A stretch of 64,000 nt of DNA from Microbacterium halimionae (lineage in GTDB: Bacteria; Actinomycetota; Actinomycetes; Actinomycetales; Microbacteriaceae), in NCBI RefSeq assembly GCF_011761265.1, contig NZ_JAAOZB010000002.1:868001-932000 (forward strand), read 5' to 3'. Each line of letters begins with the position of its first letter. The first letter of the stretch is position 1. Positions 45,499-55,743 of this stretch are shown here, piece by piece. Below the pieces are notes generated by a model. It was not told the DNA's origin. It saw nothing but the letters and a program-made list of their open reading frames with translations, and made no database searches. A program made the position numbers and the translations under genes.

Positions 45499-48327
45499 GT
45501 GTCCACTGTTGACAGCTTCGGTGCGAAAAGCACCCTGACGGTCGGCAGCACCGACTACGAGATCTTCCGCATTGACACGGTGCCGGGCTACGAAAAGCTC
45601 CCATTCAGTCTCAAGGTGCTCCTTGAAAACCTGCTTCGCACCGAAGATGGCGCGAATGTGACGAAGGCGCAGATCGAGGCTTTGGGTTCGTGGGATGCCG
45701 CCGCCGAACCCGATACAGAGATTCAGTTCTCCCCGGCACGTGTTGTAATGCAAGACTTCACCGGCGTTCCCTGCATCGTCGACCTCGCCACGATGCGTGA
45801 AGCTGTCGCTGAGCTCGGCGGCGACCCGACCAAGATCAACCCGCTGTCGCCTGCTGAGATGGTCATCGACCACTCAGTGATCGCCGATCTGTTCGGAAGC
45901 GAAAACGCCCTCGAACGTAACGTCGAGATCGAATATCAGCGCAACGGTGAGCGGTACCAGTTCTTGCGCTGGGGTCAGACGGCGTTCGATGATTTCAAAG
46001 TTGTGCCTCCCGGAACCGGTATCGTGCACCAGGTCAACATCGAGCACCTCGCAAAGGTCACGTACGACCGCGAGGTAGGGGGAGTGCTTCGGGCGTATCC
46101 CGACACCTGCGTCGGCACTGACTCACACACGACGATGGTCAACGGCCTCGGCGTTCTCGGATGGGGTGTCGGCGGTATCGAAGCCGAAGCCGCCATGCTC
46201 GGTCAGCCCGTTTCGATGCTGATTCCTCGCGTTGTCGGTTTCAAGCTCACGGGGTCTATCCCCGCCGGTGTGACTGCGACTGACGTTGTACTCACCATTA
46301 CCGACATGCTGCGCAAGCACGGCGTCGTCGGAAAATTTGTCGAGTTCTACGGCGAGGGTGTGGCATCCGTCCCCCTCGCAAACCGCGCCACCATCGGCAA
46401 CATGAGCCCCGAATTCGGTTCTACCGCCGCGATGTTCCCAATTGACTCGGTCACAGTCGACTACCTTCGCCTGACAGGGCGTAGCGAGCAGACTCTCGCC
46501 CTCGTCGAGGCATACGCGAAGGAGCAGACGCTCTGGCACAACTCGGATCACGAGCCAATCTTCAGTGAATACATGGAGCTGGATCTTTCCACTGTTGTTC
46601 CATCGATTGCTGGGCCGAAGCGCCCTCAGGACCGCATCGAGCTTTCGCGGTCGAAGGAGCAGTTCGAGATTGACCTGACGAATTACGCCCACGTCGAACA
46701 GGATCTCGTCGACCTCGAAGGATCAGAGTCGTTCCCCGCCTCAGACCCGCCCGGAAACACTCCCGAAGATGCCGACAACGACCACGACTATCGCGCGCAC
46801 TCCTACGCGCCGAAGTCGGTCTCGAAGCCAACGAGCGTGACACTTCCCGATGGGCAGTCCTTCACTCTTGACCATGGCGCTGTCACCATCGCCGCCATCA
46901 CGTCATGCACCAACACATCAAACCCGTCGGTCATGCTCGCGGCCGGGCTGCTCGCTCGGAACGCAGTGAAGAAGGGCTTGAAGGCTAAGCCGTGGGTCAA
47001 GACAACTCTCGCGCCCGGGTCGAAGGTCGTTACCGATTACTACGAGAAGGCTGGCCTCACAAAAGATCTTGAGGACCTCGGCTTCTTCACAGTCGGGTAC
47101 GGCTGCACCACGTGTATCGGAAACTCCGGGCCGCTGATCGAAGAGGTTTCTACCGCGATCAATGACAGCGACCTCGCTGTCACGGCTGTGCTCTCGGGTA
47201 ACCGCAACTTCGAGGGTCGCATTAACCCCGATGTGAAAATGAACTACCTCGCGAGCCCCCCGCTCGTCATTGCGTATTCGCTTGCCGGATCGATGAACTT
47301 CGACTTCGAATCTGATCCGCTTGGCACCGATGCAGATGGCAAGGATGTCTTCTTGGCAGACATCTGGCCCGATGCTGCCGAGGTCCAGGCGACGATCGAT
47401 TCCTCGATCAACAAAGAGATGTTCGACACGCAATATGCGAGCGTTTTCGAAGGCGACGACCGCTGGAAGAACCTTCCGACGCCCACTGGCAATGTTTTCG
47501 AATGGGATGCCGAGTCCACCTACGTGCGGAAGCCCCCGTACTTCGAGGGCATGACGATGGAGCTGACTCCTGTCAGCGACATCACGGGTGCTCGCGTGAT
47601 GGCTACGCTCCTCGATTCGGTGACGACTGACCACATCAGCCCCGCCGGAAACATCAAGGTCGATAGCCCCGCAGGGCACTACCTTGCTGAACACGGCGTC
47701 GAGCGTAAAGACTTCAACTCCTACGGCTCGCGTCGCGGCAACCACGAGGTGATGATTCGTGGCACTTTCGCGAACATTCGACTCAAGAACCAGCTCGTTC
47801 GCTCGGTGAACGATGGTGCCGAGGTCGAGGGTGGTTACACACGCGACTTCACGCAGGCCGGTGGCCCGCAGTCGTTCATCTACGACGCCAGCGAGCACTA
47901 CCAAGAGCAGGGCACGCCGCTCGTGATCTTTGGTGGCAAGGAATACGGCTCCGGCTCATCGCGTGACTGGGCAGCCAAGGGCACAAGCCTTCTTGGCGTA
48001 AAGGCAGTCATCACCGAAAGTTTTGAGCGCATCCACCGCTCGAACCTCATCGGTATGGGTGTTGTGCCGCTGCAGTTCCCGGCAGGAGAATCATGGACGT
48101 CGCTCGGGCTCGACGGCACCGAAGTGGTGTCGATCACAGGGCTCGAACAGCTCAATGAAGGCACGACGCCGAAGACCGTGAAGGTAACGGCTACTCCGAG
48201 TGAGTTCTCGGATGCGGGTAAGGCCACCGTAGAGTTTGATGCGATCGTTCGTATCGATACGCCCGGTGAGGCCGACTACTACCGCAACGGTGGGATCTTG
48301 CAGTACGTACTTCGCTCGCTCGTTTAG
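45499..48327 (+). CDS. acnA: Aconitate hydratase A
   Basis: Aconitase isomerises citrate to isocitrate in the TCA cycle with a 4Fe-4S cluster. The 942-residue protein has the cluster Cys in [11 protein letters not shown] and in [13 protein letters not shown]. It has the substrate-binding [21 protein letters not shown] near residue 210 and a C-terminal swivelling domain with [15 protein letters not shown] start with AAGGAG nine bases upstream. A strong terminator follows. Confidence 0.97.
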   Translation: MSTVDSFGAKSTLTVGSTDYEIFRIDTVPGYEKLPFSLKVLLENLLRTEDGANVTKAQIEALGSWDAAAEPDTEIQFSPARVVMQDFTGVPCIVDLATMREAVAELGGDPTKINPLSPAEMVIDHSVIADLFGSENALERNVEIEYQRNGERYQFLRWGQTAFDDFKVVPPGTGIVHQVNIEHLAKVTYDREVGGVLRAYPDTCVGTDSHTTMVNGLGVLGWGVGGIEAEAAMLGQPVSMLIPRVVGFKLTGSIPAGVTATDVVLTITDMLRKHGVVGKFVEFYGEGVASVPLANRATIGNMSPEFGSTAAMFPIDSVTVDYLRLTGRSEQTLALVEAYAKEQTLWHNSDHEPIFSEYMELDLSTVVPSIAGPKRPQDRIELSRSKEQFEIDLTNYAHVEQDLVDLEGSESFPASDPPGNTPEDADNDHDYRAHSYAPKSVSKPTSVTLPDGQSFTLDHGAVTIAAITSCTNTSNPSVMLAAGLLARNAVKKGLKAKPWVKTTLAPGSKVVTDYYEKAGLTKDLEDLGFFTVGYGCTTCIGNSGPLIEEVSTAINDSDLAVTAVLSGNRNFEGRINPDVKMNYLASPPLVIAYSLAGSMNFDFESDPLGTDADGKDVFLADIWPDAAEVQATIDSSINKEMFDTQYASVFEGDDRWKNLPTPTGNVFEWDAESTYVRKPPYFEGMTMELTPVSDITGARVMATLLDSVTTDHISPAGNIKVDSPAGHYLAEHGVERKDFNSYGSRRGNHEVMIRGTFANIRLKNQLVRSVNDGAEVEGGYTRDFTQAGGPQSFIYDASEHYQEQGTPLVIFGGKEYGSGSSRDWAAKGTSLLGVKAVITESFERIHRSNLIGMGVVPLQFPAGESWTSLGLDGTEVVSITGLEQLNEGTTPKTVKVTATPSEFSDAGKATVEFDAIVRIDTPGEADYYRNGGILQYVLRSLV

Positions 48328-48332
48328 CAGCA

Positions 48333-48383
48333 ACGTTGGAGGGCTCCGCGGGATTTACTCCGTGGAGCCCTCCAACGTTTTTT
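48333..48383 (+). terminator. Rho-independent terminator after acnA
   Basis: A 15-bp GC-rich stem (arms 48333-48347 and 48364-48378) is followed directly by a run of Ts. Confidence 0.94.
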
Positions 48384-48490
48384 GTAGCGAGCTCGCCTCT
48401 TCCCAGCCAGGCACTCCTGCGCGGACTAGACTCGCCAGAAGGCCACAACGCACTATCGGCCATTGGCCGTTAGCAAGCGAAAGGACACGT

Positions 48491-50452
48491 ATGGCGATCC
48501 TTCCTCAGATTCGTAGCCCCCGTGATCTGGATCACCTCTCCGAGTCTCAGCTCGTCGCTTTGGCGCAGGAGATTCGCGAATTTCTCGTTGAGAATGTCGC
48601 ACGAACCGGTGGCCACCTCGGCCCGAACCTTGGTGTTGTCGAACTGACAATCGCGATGCACCGGGTATTCGACTCGCCGAACGATCCGATGATCTTCGAC
48701 ACCGGGCATCAGTCCTACGTGCACAAGATGCTCACTGGGCGACAGGACTTCTCAGATCTCCGCACTCGTGATGGCCTTGCGGGTTACCCACAGCGTTCAG
48801 AAAGCATCCACGACGTCGTGGAGTCGTCGCACGCATCAAGCTCGCTGAGCTGGGCTGACGGAATTTCCCGTGCGCTATCTCGCACCGGGAGGCGTGACCG
48901 ACACGTCATCGCGATGGTCGGTGACGGCGCGCTGACCGGTGGAATGACCTGGGAAGCGCTCAACAACATCTCAGACGACAATGATCGCAATCTGGTCATC
49001 ATCGTGAATGACAATGGCCGCTCCTACGCGCCCACGATCGGCGGTATGGCCAGATACCTAAACCGCGTGCGAACAGCTGACACCTACCGTGAGCTACGTC
49101 ACCGCTCTGACACCATGTCGCGACGCCTTGGTCCCGCTGCGCGCGCGCTTTATCGCGGCCTCCGCGGAGGAATGCATGGTTTTCTCTCCCGCTTCACGAA
49201 CAACGAAGCACTGTATTCGAACCTCGATATCAAATATCTCGGCCCCGTCGACGGTCACGACCTGCCCGTGATGATCGAGACATTGCGTCTCGCAAAAGAC
49301 TATGGCGCTCCTGTGATTGTGCACGCGATCACCGAAAAGGGCCGCGGTTACGAACCAGCACGAAATGACGAAGCCGATCAGTTCCACGCGGTTGGGCGCA
49401 TCGATCCCATTACGGGTGAAGCAATCGGGGGTGGCGGCGGTAATTCCTGGACTGATGTGTTTGCCCAGGAACTCCCCGAGATCGCTGCAGAACGCACCGA
49501 CGTTATCGCGATCACAGCCGCAATGCTTCGTCCAACCGGACTGCAACTTTTCGCGGAAAAGTACCCCGATCGGGTACTTGATGTTGGCATCGCCGAACAA
49601 CACGCTGTGACGTCAGCGGCGGGTCTGGCATTTGGCGGACTGCATCCTGTCGTTGCCCTCTATGCAACGTTCATCAATCGAGCATTCGATCAAGTCTTGA
49701 TGGATGTCGCCCTTCACCGCGCCGGCGTCACATTCGTTCTCGATCGCGCTGGCGTGACCGGTCCAGACGGGCCGAGCCATCACGGAATCTGGGATCTCGC
49801 GATGCTCCAAATCGTTCCGGGCATCCGCATTGCGGTGCCACGTGATGCTCCGCGGGTGCGTGAGGAACTCCGTGAAGCGTTAGACGTGAGCGATGGCCCG
49901 ACCGTCATACGTTTCCCCAAGGGCAATGTGGGGGAGGATCTCCCCGCGATTGAACGTCTCGAAGACGGTGTTGATGTCTTGGCTCGCGGCGAAACCCACG
50001 ATGTCCTCGTCATAGGCATCGGCCCAATGGCACACATCGCGGTCGACGTCGCGACGCGGCTGGAAGCCCAGGGGATTGGGGCCACAGTGGTCGACCCTCG
50101 CTGGGTTGTGCCGGTCCAGCAGTCGCTCGTGGATCTCGCAGCACAGCACCGCCTCGTCATAACTATCGAAGACGGCATCCGCGTTGGTGGGATCGGCACT
50201 CGCATTCGACAGGTTTTCCGAGAAGCCGGAGTCGACACCGCGGTCGACGAGCTGGGTGTACCCGACGAGTTCATTGCTCACGCCAGTCGCGAGCAGATTC
50301 TTGAGGATGCCGGGCTCACCGCTGCGAAGATCGCTCAGGACGTCGTCGCGCAGGTTCTTGGCACTCGCATCCCAATGGCACGTCAATCACGTGACACATC
50401 GACGTTGTGGATTACTGACGACGCCAACGACAACGCTAGGGACGACGCGTAG
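48491..50452 (+). CDS. dxs: 1-deoxy-D-xylulose-5-phosphate synthase
   Basis: DXS condenses pyruvate and glyceraldehyde 3-phosphate with thiamine diphosphate, the first step of the MEP isoprenoid pathway. The 653-residue protein has FDTGHQSYVHK early, the TPP motif GDGALTGGM to NDN, and the DVGIAEQHAVT segment with the catalytic Glu. ATG with GAAAGG upstream; the longer frame from 48236 is rejected since it overlaps acnA. The C terminus has about 35 extra acidic/Asn-rich residues. Confidence 0.95.
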   Translation: MAILPQIRSPRDLDHLSESQLVALAQEIREFLVENVARTGGHLGPNLGVVELTIAMHRVFDSPNDPMIFDTGHQSYVHKMLTGRQDFSDLRTRDGLAGYPQRSESIHDVVESSHASSSLSWADGISRALSRTGRRDRHVIAMVGDGALTGGMTWEALNNISDDNDRNLVIIVNDNGRSYAPTIGGMARYLNRVRTADTYRELRHRSDTMSRRLGPAARALYRGLRGGMHGFLSRFTNNEALYSNLDIKYLGPVDGHDLPVMIETLRLAKDYGAPVIVHAITEKGRGYEPARNDEADQFHAVGRIDPITGEAIGGGGGNSWTDVFAQELPEIAAERTDVIAITAAMLRPTGLQLFAEKYPDRVLDVGIAEQHAVTSAAGLAFGGLHPVVALYATFINRAFDQVLMDVALHRAGVTFVLDRAGVTGPDGPSHHGIWDLAMLQIVPGIRIAVPRDAPRVREELREALDVSDGPTVIRFPKGNVGEDLPAIERLEDGVDVLARGETHDVLVIGIGPMAHIAVDVATRLEAQGIGATVVDPRWVVPVQQSLVDLAAQHRLVITIEDGIRVGGIGTRIRQVFREAGVDTAVDELGVPDEFIAHASREQILEDAGLTAAKIAQDVVAQVLGTRIPMARQSRDTSTLWITDDANDNARDDA

Positions 50453-50462
50453 AAAGAAAACG

Positions 50463-50499
50463 GTGGCGGGCGACAGAAACAACCTCTGTCGCCCGCCAC
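50463..50499. terminator. GC-rich hairpin between dxs and the beta-oxidation run
   Basis: GTGGCGGGCGACAG and CTGTCGCCCGCCAC form a perfect 14-bp stem with a 9-base loop. No T-run follows, only CTTT a few bases on. It lies between two converging genes and probably stops both. Confidence 0.65.
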
Positions 50500-50509
50500 A
50501 GCTTTGCGC

Positions 50510-52669
50510 TTAGGAGCTGAGTCCTACTATCGGCGGATTGTGGAAAGTGCCGGCGAAGACCCGCTCAGATGCTCCCTCTCGGTCAAGATATGGCGACGCG
50601 CCACCATCGATGAAAGGCCAACCAGCGCCGAGAATGAGGCACAGGTCGATATCTTCGACCTCGGGCACCACGCTGTCATCGAGCATCATTTTGATCTCTC
50701 GCGCAAGTCCATCTTGGACTCGCGCGAGGATTTCCTCTTCTGTCGCAGGCGCTGTTCCGACGTTACCCTTCAACACCTTGTCAGCAGCTTTGGTCCAGCC
50801 TGTGACCTTGCCGTTCTTGTCCTTCTCAACGACGCTCTCGAGCGCCGCCAGCTCATGCAGGTTTTCAGATGAGAAGAATCGCTCCGGAAACGCATTAGCC
50901 ATCGTGTCTTGGACGTGGGCCGCAACTTTCCAGCCGACAAGGTCGATGAGCTGAAACGGTGTCATTGGAAGCCCCAACGGGCCAAAAGCCTTCTCCACAG
51001 TCAACAAGGGCGTGCCTTCGTACACCGCTCGCGCGGCCTCGCCCATAACCTTTGCCAGCAACCTGTTGACGACGAATCCGGGAGCGTCTGCGGTTAACAC
51101 AGCGTTCTTTCCCAGCCCCCTCGCCACCACGAATGCTGTTGAGAGTGCGGCGTCATTCGCTTGTGGGGTGTTGACGATCTCGATCAGGGGCATCACGGCG
51201 ACTGGGTTGAAAAAGTGAAAGCCGACGAGGCGTTCGGGGTGTTCAAGATGCGCACCGATCTCTTCGACCGAGAGTGACGATGTGTTGGTTGCCAAAATTG
51301 CGTCGGGAGCGATGATCTTTTCGATCTCGCCGAAGACTGCCTGTTTGACCCCCACCTCTTCGAACACCGCCTCAATAACGAAATCGCAATCGGCGTACTC
51401 GCTCTTGTCTGTGGTGCCGCGAACAAGCGCACGAAGTCGATTGGCCGAGTCGCTGTCGAGACGGCCTTTCGCTTCAAGCTTGGAAATCTCGCCGTGTATC
51501 GACTCGACCCCTTTGTCGACGCGCGACTGGTCGAGGTCGGTGATGAGCACCGGCACCTGAAGTTTGCGCACGAACAGGAGCGCGAACTGACTTGCCATGA
51601 GTCCAGCACCGATGATTCCGACCTTCGTGACCTTCTTCGCCAAAGACTTATCAGGTGCACCGACCGGACGCTTCGCTCGCTTCTGCACGAGATCGAACGC
51701 GTACATGGATGCCGCGAATTGATCTCCCGAGATCAGGTCCGCGAGCGCTTCATCTTCGCGTGAGAATCCGTCCAGAGCGGTGCCGCTCTTCGCACGATCA
51801 AGCAGGTCAAGCGCGACGTACGGTGAGCGAGGCACAGTTCCGATGCGGTTTTCGAGCATCGTCCTTGCCATCTTGATAGCAATTGGCCACTTTGTGAGGC
51901 GTTCGAGCTTTCCGGGTACGCTCTTGCGCTCGACTTTGGTGGCACCTGTCAAGACTTGATCTGCCCACCTCAGCGAATCTTCGAGATAATTCGCGGCCGG
52001 AAAAATCGCGTCCATGATTCCTAGTTCGTACGCCGCAGCAGGTTTCAGAGTCCTATTTTGCTTTAGCGGATTAGAGATCACGACGTCGAGGGCTTTCTCG
52101 ATTCCGATCAGGTTCGGAAGCAAGTAGGCCCCGCCCCAGCCGGGGATGATTCCAAGAAAAACTTCCGGTAGTGCGATTGCGGCAGCCGACGCGTCGACAG
52201 TGCGGTACGTCGCGTGCAGTGCGATTTCAAGACCACCACCGAGCGCGAGTCCATTCACAAAGACGAACGAGGGCACGTCAAGGGAGCTAAGTTTCGAGAG
52301 CACCTGATGCCCACGCTGGGCAACCAGGCGTGCGTTCTCTTTCGATCCGACGCGTGAAATGTCGCTCAGGTCGGCACCAGCGGCAAGTATGTACTGTTTG
52401 CCGGTGATTGCAACGGCGTCGATTTCACCAGCGGCAGCCCTTGTCTCGAGCGTCTCGAGAGTTGCTTTGAGTTCAGCCAGAGTTGCGGGACCGAGAGTGT
52501 TGGGACGCGTGTGATCGCGACCGTTGTCGAGAGTGATGAGCGCAAGCTTCCGGCCAGATGCGAGCGTTATGTCGCGGCTCACAGAATGGGTTACGACTTC
52601 GCCCTCAGTGAGTGCGTCGAGCGGCGTGAAGTCAATATCTTCATAGGTCGTCATGGCGTCGCTACTCAC
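50510..52669 (-). CDS. fadB: Multifunctional enoyl-CoA hydratase / 3-hydroxyacyl-CoA dehydrogenase
   Basis: The 719-residue protein carries two beta-oxidation enzymes. An N-terminal crotonase domain (to about 280) has the oxyanion stretch ITGKQYILAAGADLSDIS and GGGLEIALHATYR. A 3-hydroxyacyl-CoA dehydrogenase part has the NAD-binding GIIGAGLMASQFA and the HFFNPVAVMPLIEIV segment with the catalytic His. The start is GTG overlapping the thiolase stop by 4 bases; ATG five codons in is possible. It acts with the adjacent thiolase. Confidence 0.93.
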   Translation of the reverse strand: MSSDAMTTYEDIDFTPLDALTEGEVVTHSVSRDITLASGRKLALITLDNGRDHTRPNTLGPATLAELKATLETLETRAAAGEIDAVAITGKQYILAAGADLSDISRVGSKENARLVAQRGHQVLSKLSSLDVPSFVFVNGLALGGGLEIALHATYRTVDASAAAIALPEVFLGIIPGWGGAYLLPNLIGIEKALDVVISNPLKQNRTLKPAAAYELGIMDAIFPAANYLEDSLRWADQVLTGATKVERKSVPGKLERLTKWPIAIKMARTMLENRIGTVPRSPYVALDLLDRAKSGTALDGFSREDEALADLISGDQFAASMYAFDLVQKRAKRPVGAPDKSLAKKVTKVGIIGAGLMASQFALLFVRKLQVPVLITDLDQSRVDKGVESIHGEISKLEAKGRLDSDSANRLRALVRGTTDKSEYADCDFVIEAVFEEVGVKQAVFGEIEKIIAPDAILATNTSSLSVEEIGAHLEHPERLVGFHFFNPVAVMPLIEIVNTPQANDAALSTAFVVARGLGKNAVLTADAPGFVVNRLLAKVMGEAARAVYEGTPLLTVEKAFGPLGLPMTPFQLIDLVGWKVAAHVQDTMANAFPERFFSSENLHELAALESVVEKDKNGKVTGWTKAADKVLKGNVGTAPATEEEILARVQDGLAREIKMMLDDSVVPEVEDIDLCLILGAGWPFIDGGASPYLDREGASERVFAGTFHNPPIVGLSS

Positions 52670-53871
52670 TTCTTCTTTTTGCCGTCAAAGAACGGGTTTT
52701 CCCAGATAACTGAGCCACCCTGGCCAAGACCCACGCACATTGCAGTGAGGCCGTACCGAACATCAGGTCGTTCGGCAAACTGGGCAGCAAGCTGAATCAT
52801 GAGTCGCACACCAGATGCCGCGAGCGGATGCCCCACCGCAATCGCGCCGCCCCACTGGTTGACGCGCGGGTCGTCATCGGCGACGCCGAAGTGGTCGAGG
52901 AAGGAGATGACCTGCACGGCGAATGCTTCATTGAGTTCGAACAACCCAATGTCGGAAATTGCGAGCCCTGCCTTCTTGAGGGCCTTCTCGGTCGAAGGAA
53001 TCGGGCCGATGCCCATGATCTCTGGTTGCACTCCCGCGAAAGCGAATGAGACAAGCTTCATCTTGGGCGTGAGCGACAGCTCTTTCACCGCCTGGCCGCC
53101 AGCGAGGAGACCCATTGTGGCACCGTCAGTGAGTGGAGACGCGGTGCCCGCGGTCACACGACCATGCGGACGAAACGGAGTCTTCAAGGTTGCGAGTCCG
53201 GCCATTGTCGTCTCCGGCCGTCGCCCCTCATCCTCGGCGGCAAGGCCCCAAGCACCATTCACGTCTTTCGTGGCGACAGAAACGAGATCGGGCTGGATCT
53301 TTCCAGCGTCGTACGCGGCTTGTGCCTTCTGTTGACTCAGCATTCCGAAAGTATCGGTGCGCTCTTTCGTCAGGTGGGGAAAGCGGTCGTGAATGCGCTC
53401 CGCAGTGACGCCCATGTTGAGCGCTCCAGGGTCGACCATGCGCTCTGAGACAAAGCGAGGATTCGGGTCGGCGTTCGCTCCGATTGGATGGCGACCCATG
53501 TGCTCGACGCCACCGGCCAGCGCTATGTCATACATGCCGATTCCGATGGATCCCGCCATTGTCGTCACGCTCGTCATGGCGCCTGCGCACATACGGTCGA
53601 TCGCAAACCCCGGAACCGTCATCGGAAGTCCCGCGAGAATCGCGGCTGATCGTCCGAGAGTCAGCCCCTGGTCGCCAGTCTGACTCGTCGCAGCGATCGC
53701 TACGTCATCCACCCGCTCCGATGGAACGCCTGGATTTCTCTCCATCACCCCGATGATCGTCTTGACAACAAGGTCATCTGCCCGGGTGTTCCAGTACATG
53801 CCCTTCTCGCCGGCGCGTCCGAACGGGGTTCTCATACCATCGACGAAAAAGACGTCTGCAATGTGGGCCAC
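52666..53871 (-). CDS. fadA: Acetyl-CoA C-acyltransferase (thiolase)
   Basis: This thiolase cleaves 3-ketoacyl-CoA in the last step of beta-oxidation. The 401-residue protein has the nucleophile Cys in RMCAGAMTSV (about residue 94), NEAFAVQ and GHPLAASGVR (His) and the C-terminal MCVGLGQGGS with the second Cys. GTG start with GGAGG upstream. A Lys-rich tail (KKKK) ends at the overlap with the multifunctional enzyme. Confidence 0.95.
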   Translation of the reverse strand: MAHIADVFFVDGMRTPFGRAGEKGMYWNTRADDLVVKTIIGVMERNPGVPSERVDDVAIAATSQTGDQGLTLGRSAAILAGLPMTVPGFAIDRMCAGAMTSVTTMAGSIGIGMYDIALAGGVEHMGRHPIGANADPNPRFVSERMVDPGALNMGVTAERIHDRFPHLTKERTDTFGMLSQQKAQAAYDAGKIQPDLVSVATKDVNGAWGLAAEDEGRRPETTMAGLATLKTPFRPHGRVTAGTASPLTDGATMGLLAGGQAVKELSLTPKMKLVSFAFAGVQPEIMGIGPIPSTEKALKKAGLAISDIGLFELNEAFAVQVISFLDHFGVADDDPRVNQWGGAIAVGHPLAASGVRLMIQLAAQFAERPDVRYGLTAMCVGLGQGGSVIWENPFFDGKKKK

Positions 53872-53944
53872 TCTGCCTCCAACTTTCGGGAATTACCTCA
53901 GCCTAAAGAGCGGGCGTGACCCCAAAGAATCGCTTGGGTTGAAC

Positions 53945-55141
53945 CTACGAAGAGTTCTCCGCAGTCGTCTCAACCGTTTGCACGGAATCCACAAAGGCTG
54001 AGGCGATCACCTGTGCAGTGTGCGCAATCTGCCACCGACGTGCGTGAGCCGCAAGGAGGGCCTCCGCAATGGACCCCTCGTCTATCGGCTCGGGTGGCGA
54101 CCATGCGAGACGGCGGAGCGTGTCAGGAGTAAGCAGGTTCTCCGTAGGCATTCCGAGCGCCTCAGCGATTTCTTCCACACGAGGTCGAGCGGTCTTCAAC
54201 CGGGCATCCGCAGCGGGGTTTCGGTCGATCCATGCCCGAGGAGGCGGCAGCGTGTCACTCTGAATGCGTTCTGGAGGAAGCACCTCGGTGGCCCGTCCCC
54301 GCTCGATCGCCTCCCACCAGCGGTCAAGTTGAGTACGACTCGCGCGGCCCGTGAAATCCTTCAATGCACCGAGCTCCCGCTTGGTTTTTGGATTTGCCCG
54401 GATTGCCGCAACGAGCGAACGGTCTGGAACCAAGCGGCCCGGTGAGACATCTTCCGCACGTGCGAAGTCTTCTCGGGCGGACCAAAGCTCCTTCGCCACA
54501 GCGAGCGACTGGCGCCCACGCACGGTGTGGAGGCCGCTCAGGCGACGCCATGGATCTTCTCGCGGCGGTTTTGGCAGACGCTCGAGAACAGCTGCAAACT
54601 CTTCTGCGGCGATTTCTGTCTTGTGTTGTTCTTGCAGTTCCTCCACCAGCGCGTCGCGCACATCGATCAGATGCGCGACATCCAGGGCGGCGTATTCCAA
54701 CCAGCTTTGAGGGAGTGGTCGCGTAGACCAGTCCGCAGCTGAGTGCGCTTTCGCCAGCGAAATTCCGAGGGTGGATTCGACGACCGCTCCAAGACCAACG
54801 CGTTCATGTCCGAGAAGACGAGCGGCCAGCTCGGTGTCAAAAATCGTGACAGGGGATAGATCGAGCTCCCTCAGCGAGGGTAGGTCCTGGCTCGCTGCAT
54901 GCAAGACCCACTCGACTTCTCCGATTGCCGCTTGGAGCGCAGAAAAGTCTCCGATCGGCGGCGGGTCAAAAAGGAAGAGTCCGGCCCCTCGCCGGAAAAC
55001 CTGAACGAGGTAGGCGCGCTGGGAGTACCGAAAACCAGACGCCCGTTCGACGTCAACCGCGACAGGCCCATGCCCCCTGGCCAATGACTCCGCTGCCGTT
55101 GCAAAATCCTCTTGGCGATCAATGACCTGATATTCAGTCAT
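53945..55141 (-). CDS. rnd: Ribonuclease D with HRDC domain
   Basis: RNase D trims RNA 3' ends. The 398-residue protein has a DEDD 3'-5' exonuclease domain: AVDVERASGF (Asp, Glu), TIFDTELAARLL (Asp) and LEYAALDVAHL (Tyr and Asp). An HRDC domain follows around residues 205-285. The ATG start has AGGAG upstream and overlaps the DUF3000 gene by 8 bases, so the two are coupled. Confidence 0.92.
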   Translation of the reverse strand: MTEYQVIDRQEDFATAAESLARGHGPVAVDVERASGFRYSQRAYLVQVFRRGAGLFLFDPPPIGDFSALQAAIGEVEWVLHAASQDLPSLRELDLSPVTIFDTELAARLLGHERVGLGAVVESTLGISLAKAHSAADWSTRPLPQSWLEYAALDVAHLIDVRDALVEELQEQHKTEIAAEEFAAVLERLPKPPREDPWRRLSGLHTVRGRQSLAVAKELWSAREDFARAEDVSPGRLVPDRSLVAAIRANPKTKRELGALKDFTGRASRTQLDRWWEAIERGRATEVLPPERIQSDTLPPPRAWIDRNPAADARLKTARPRVEEIAEALGMPTENLLTPDTLRRLAWSPPEPIDEGSIAEALLAAHARRWQIAHTAQVIASAFVDSVQTVETTAENSS

Positions 55142-55718
55142 CCTGTCGCGCTCCTGCACTAATCACCTGGATTCCTTCCGAGCCGGGCGGAAGCCCAGCA
55201 AGCATACAAACAAGTTCTGCCCATGCCTCTACATGCACGGCAAGTGAACCAGCCGGCGTCCAGGACGCGCGCAGTTCTATTTGCGCTCCGTCACCCGCAT
55301 CGGCAAGGTGCCCAAAACCCTTAGACAGAGTTTTTGTTGCTGTGCCTGATGCCGATCGATACTCAGCTCCGCGAGAATTGAGAGCATCGACCAGCCACGA
55401 CCATGCCACATCTGTGACGAGCGGATCGATCCCGATATCAGCTTCGAGCGGAGCCTGGGCAAAACACACCACTCGCCAAGAACCCTCCCACGCTTCTGGA
55501 GAGTCTGGATCGTGGAGCAAGATGAAGCGCCCAGTTCCGTACGGAGAATCTTCGGCGTGTTCTTCGGGCCGCACATCCCCGGCAAGAGCCAGTGCGAATG
55601 GTGCGAGACCGGCTGGCGCCGGGATTTCTCGCACGACGAAGTCGTCGCGAAAGCTAATTTCTCGGATTTCAGCTTCGGCGCGCTCGAATGTCGCAGAGAG
55701 AAGACGGGGGTCGGCCAC
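55134..55718 (-). CDS. DUF3000 protein
   Basis: This 194-residue soluble protein matches DUF3000, an actinobacterial family of unknown function typically found just before rnd, as here. Conserved stretches are DSPYGTGRFILLHDPD and DVAWSWLVDAL. GTG start. No membrane helix or catalytic motif is evident. Confidence 0.87.
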   Translation of the reverse strand: MADPRLLSATFERAEAEIREISFRDDFVVREIPAPAGLAPFALALAGDVRPEEHAEDSPYGTGRFILLHDPDSPEAWEGSWRVVCFAQAPLEADIGIDPLVTDVAWSWLVDALNSRGAEYRSASGTATKTLSKGFGHLADAGDGAQIELRASWTPAGSLAVHVEAWAELVCMLAGLPPGSEGIQVISAGARQDD

Positions 55719-55743
55719 GGCGACAGACTAGGATGAACCGACG

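Noticed and set aside
46918..47904. Minus-strand frame of 328 codons inside acnA
   Set aside because: Shadow of a fully conserved aconitase gene.
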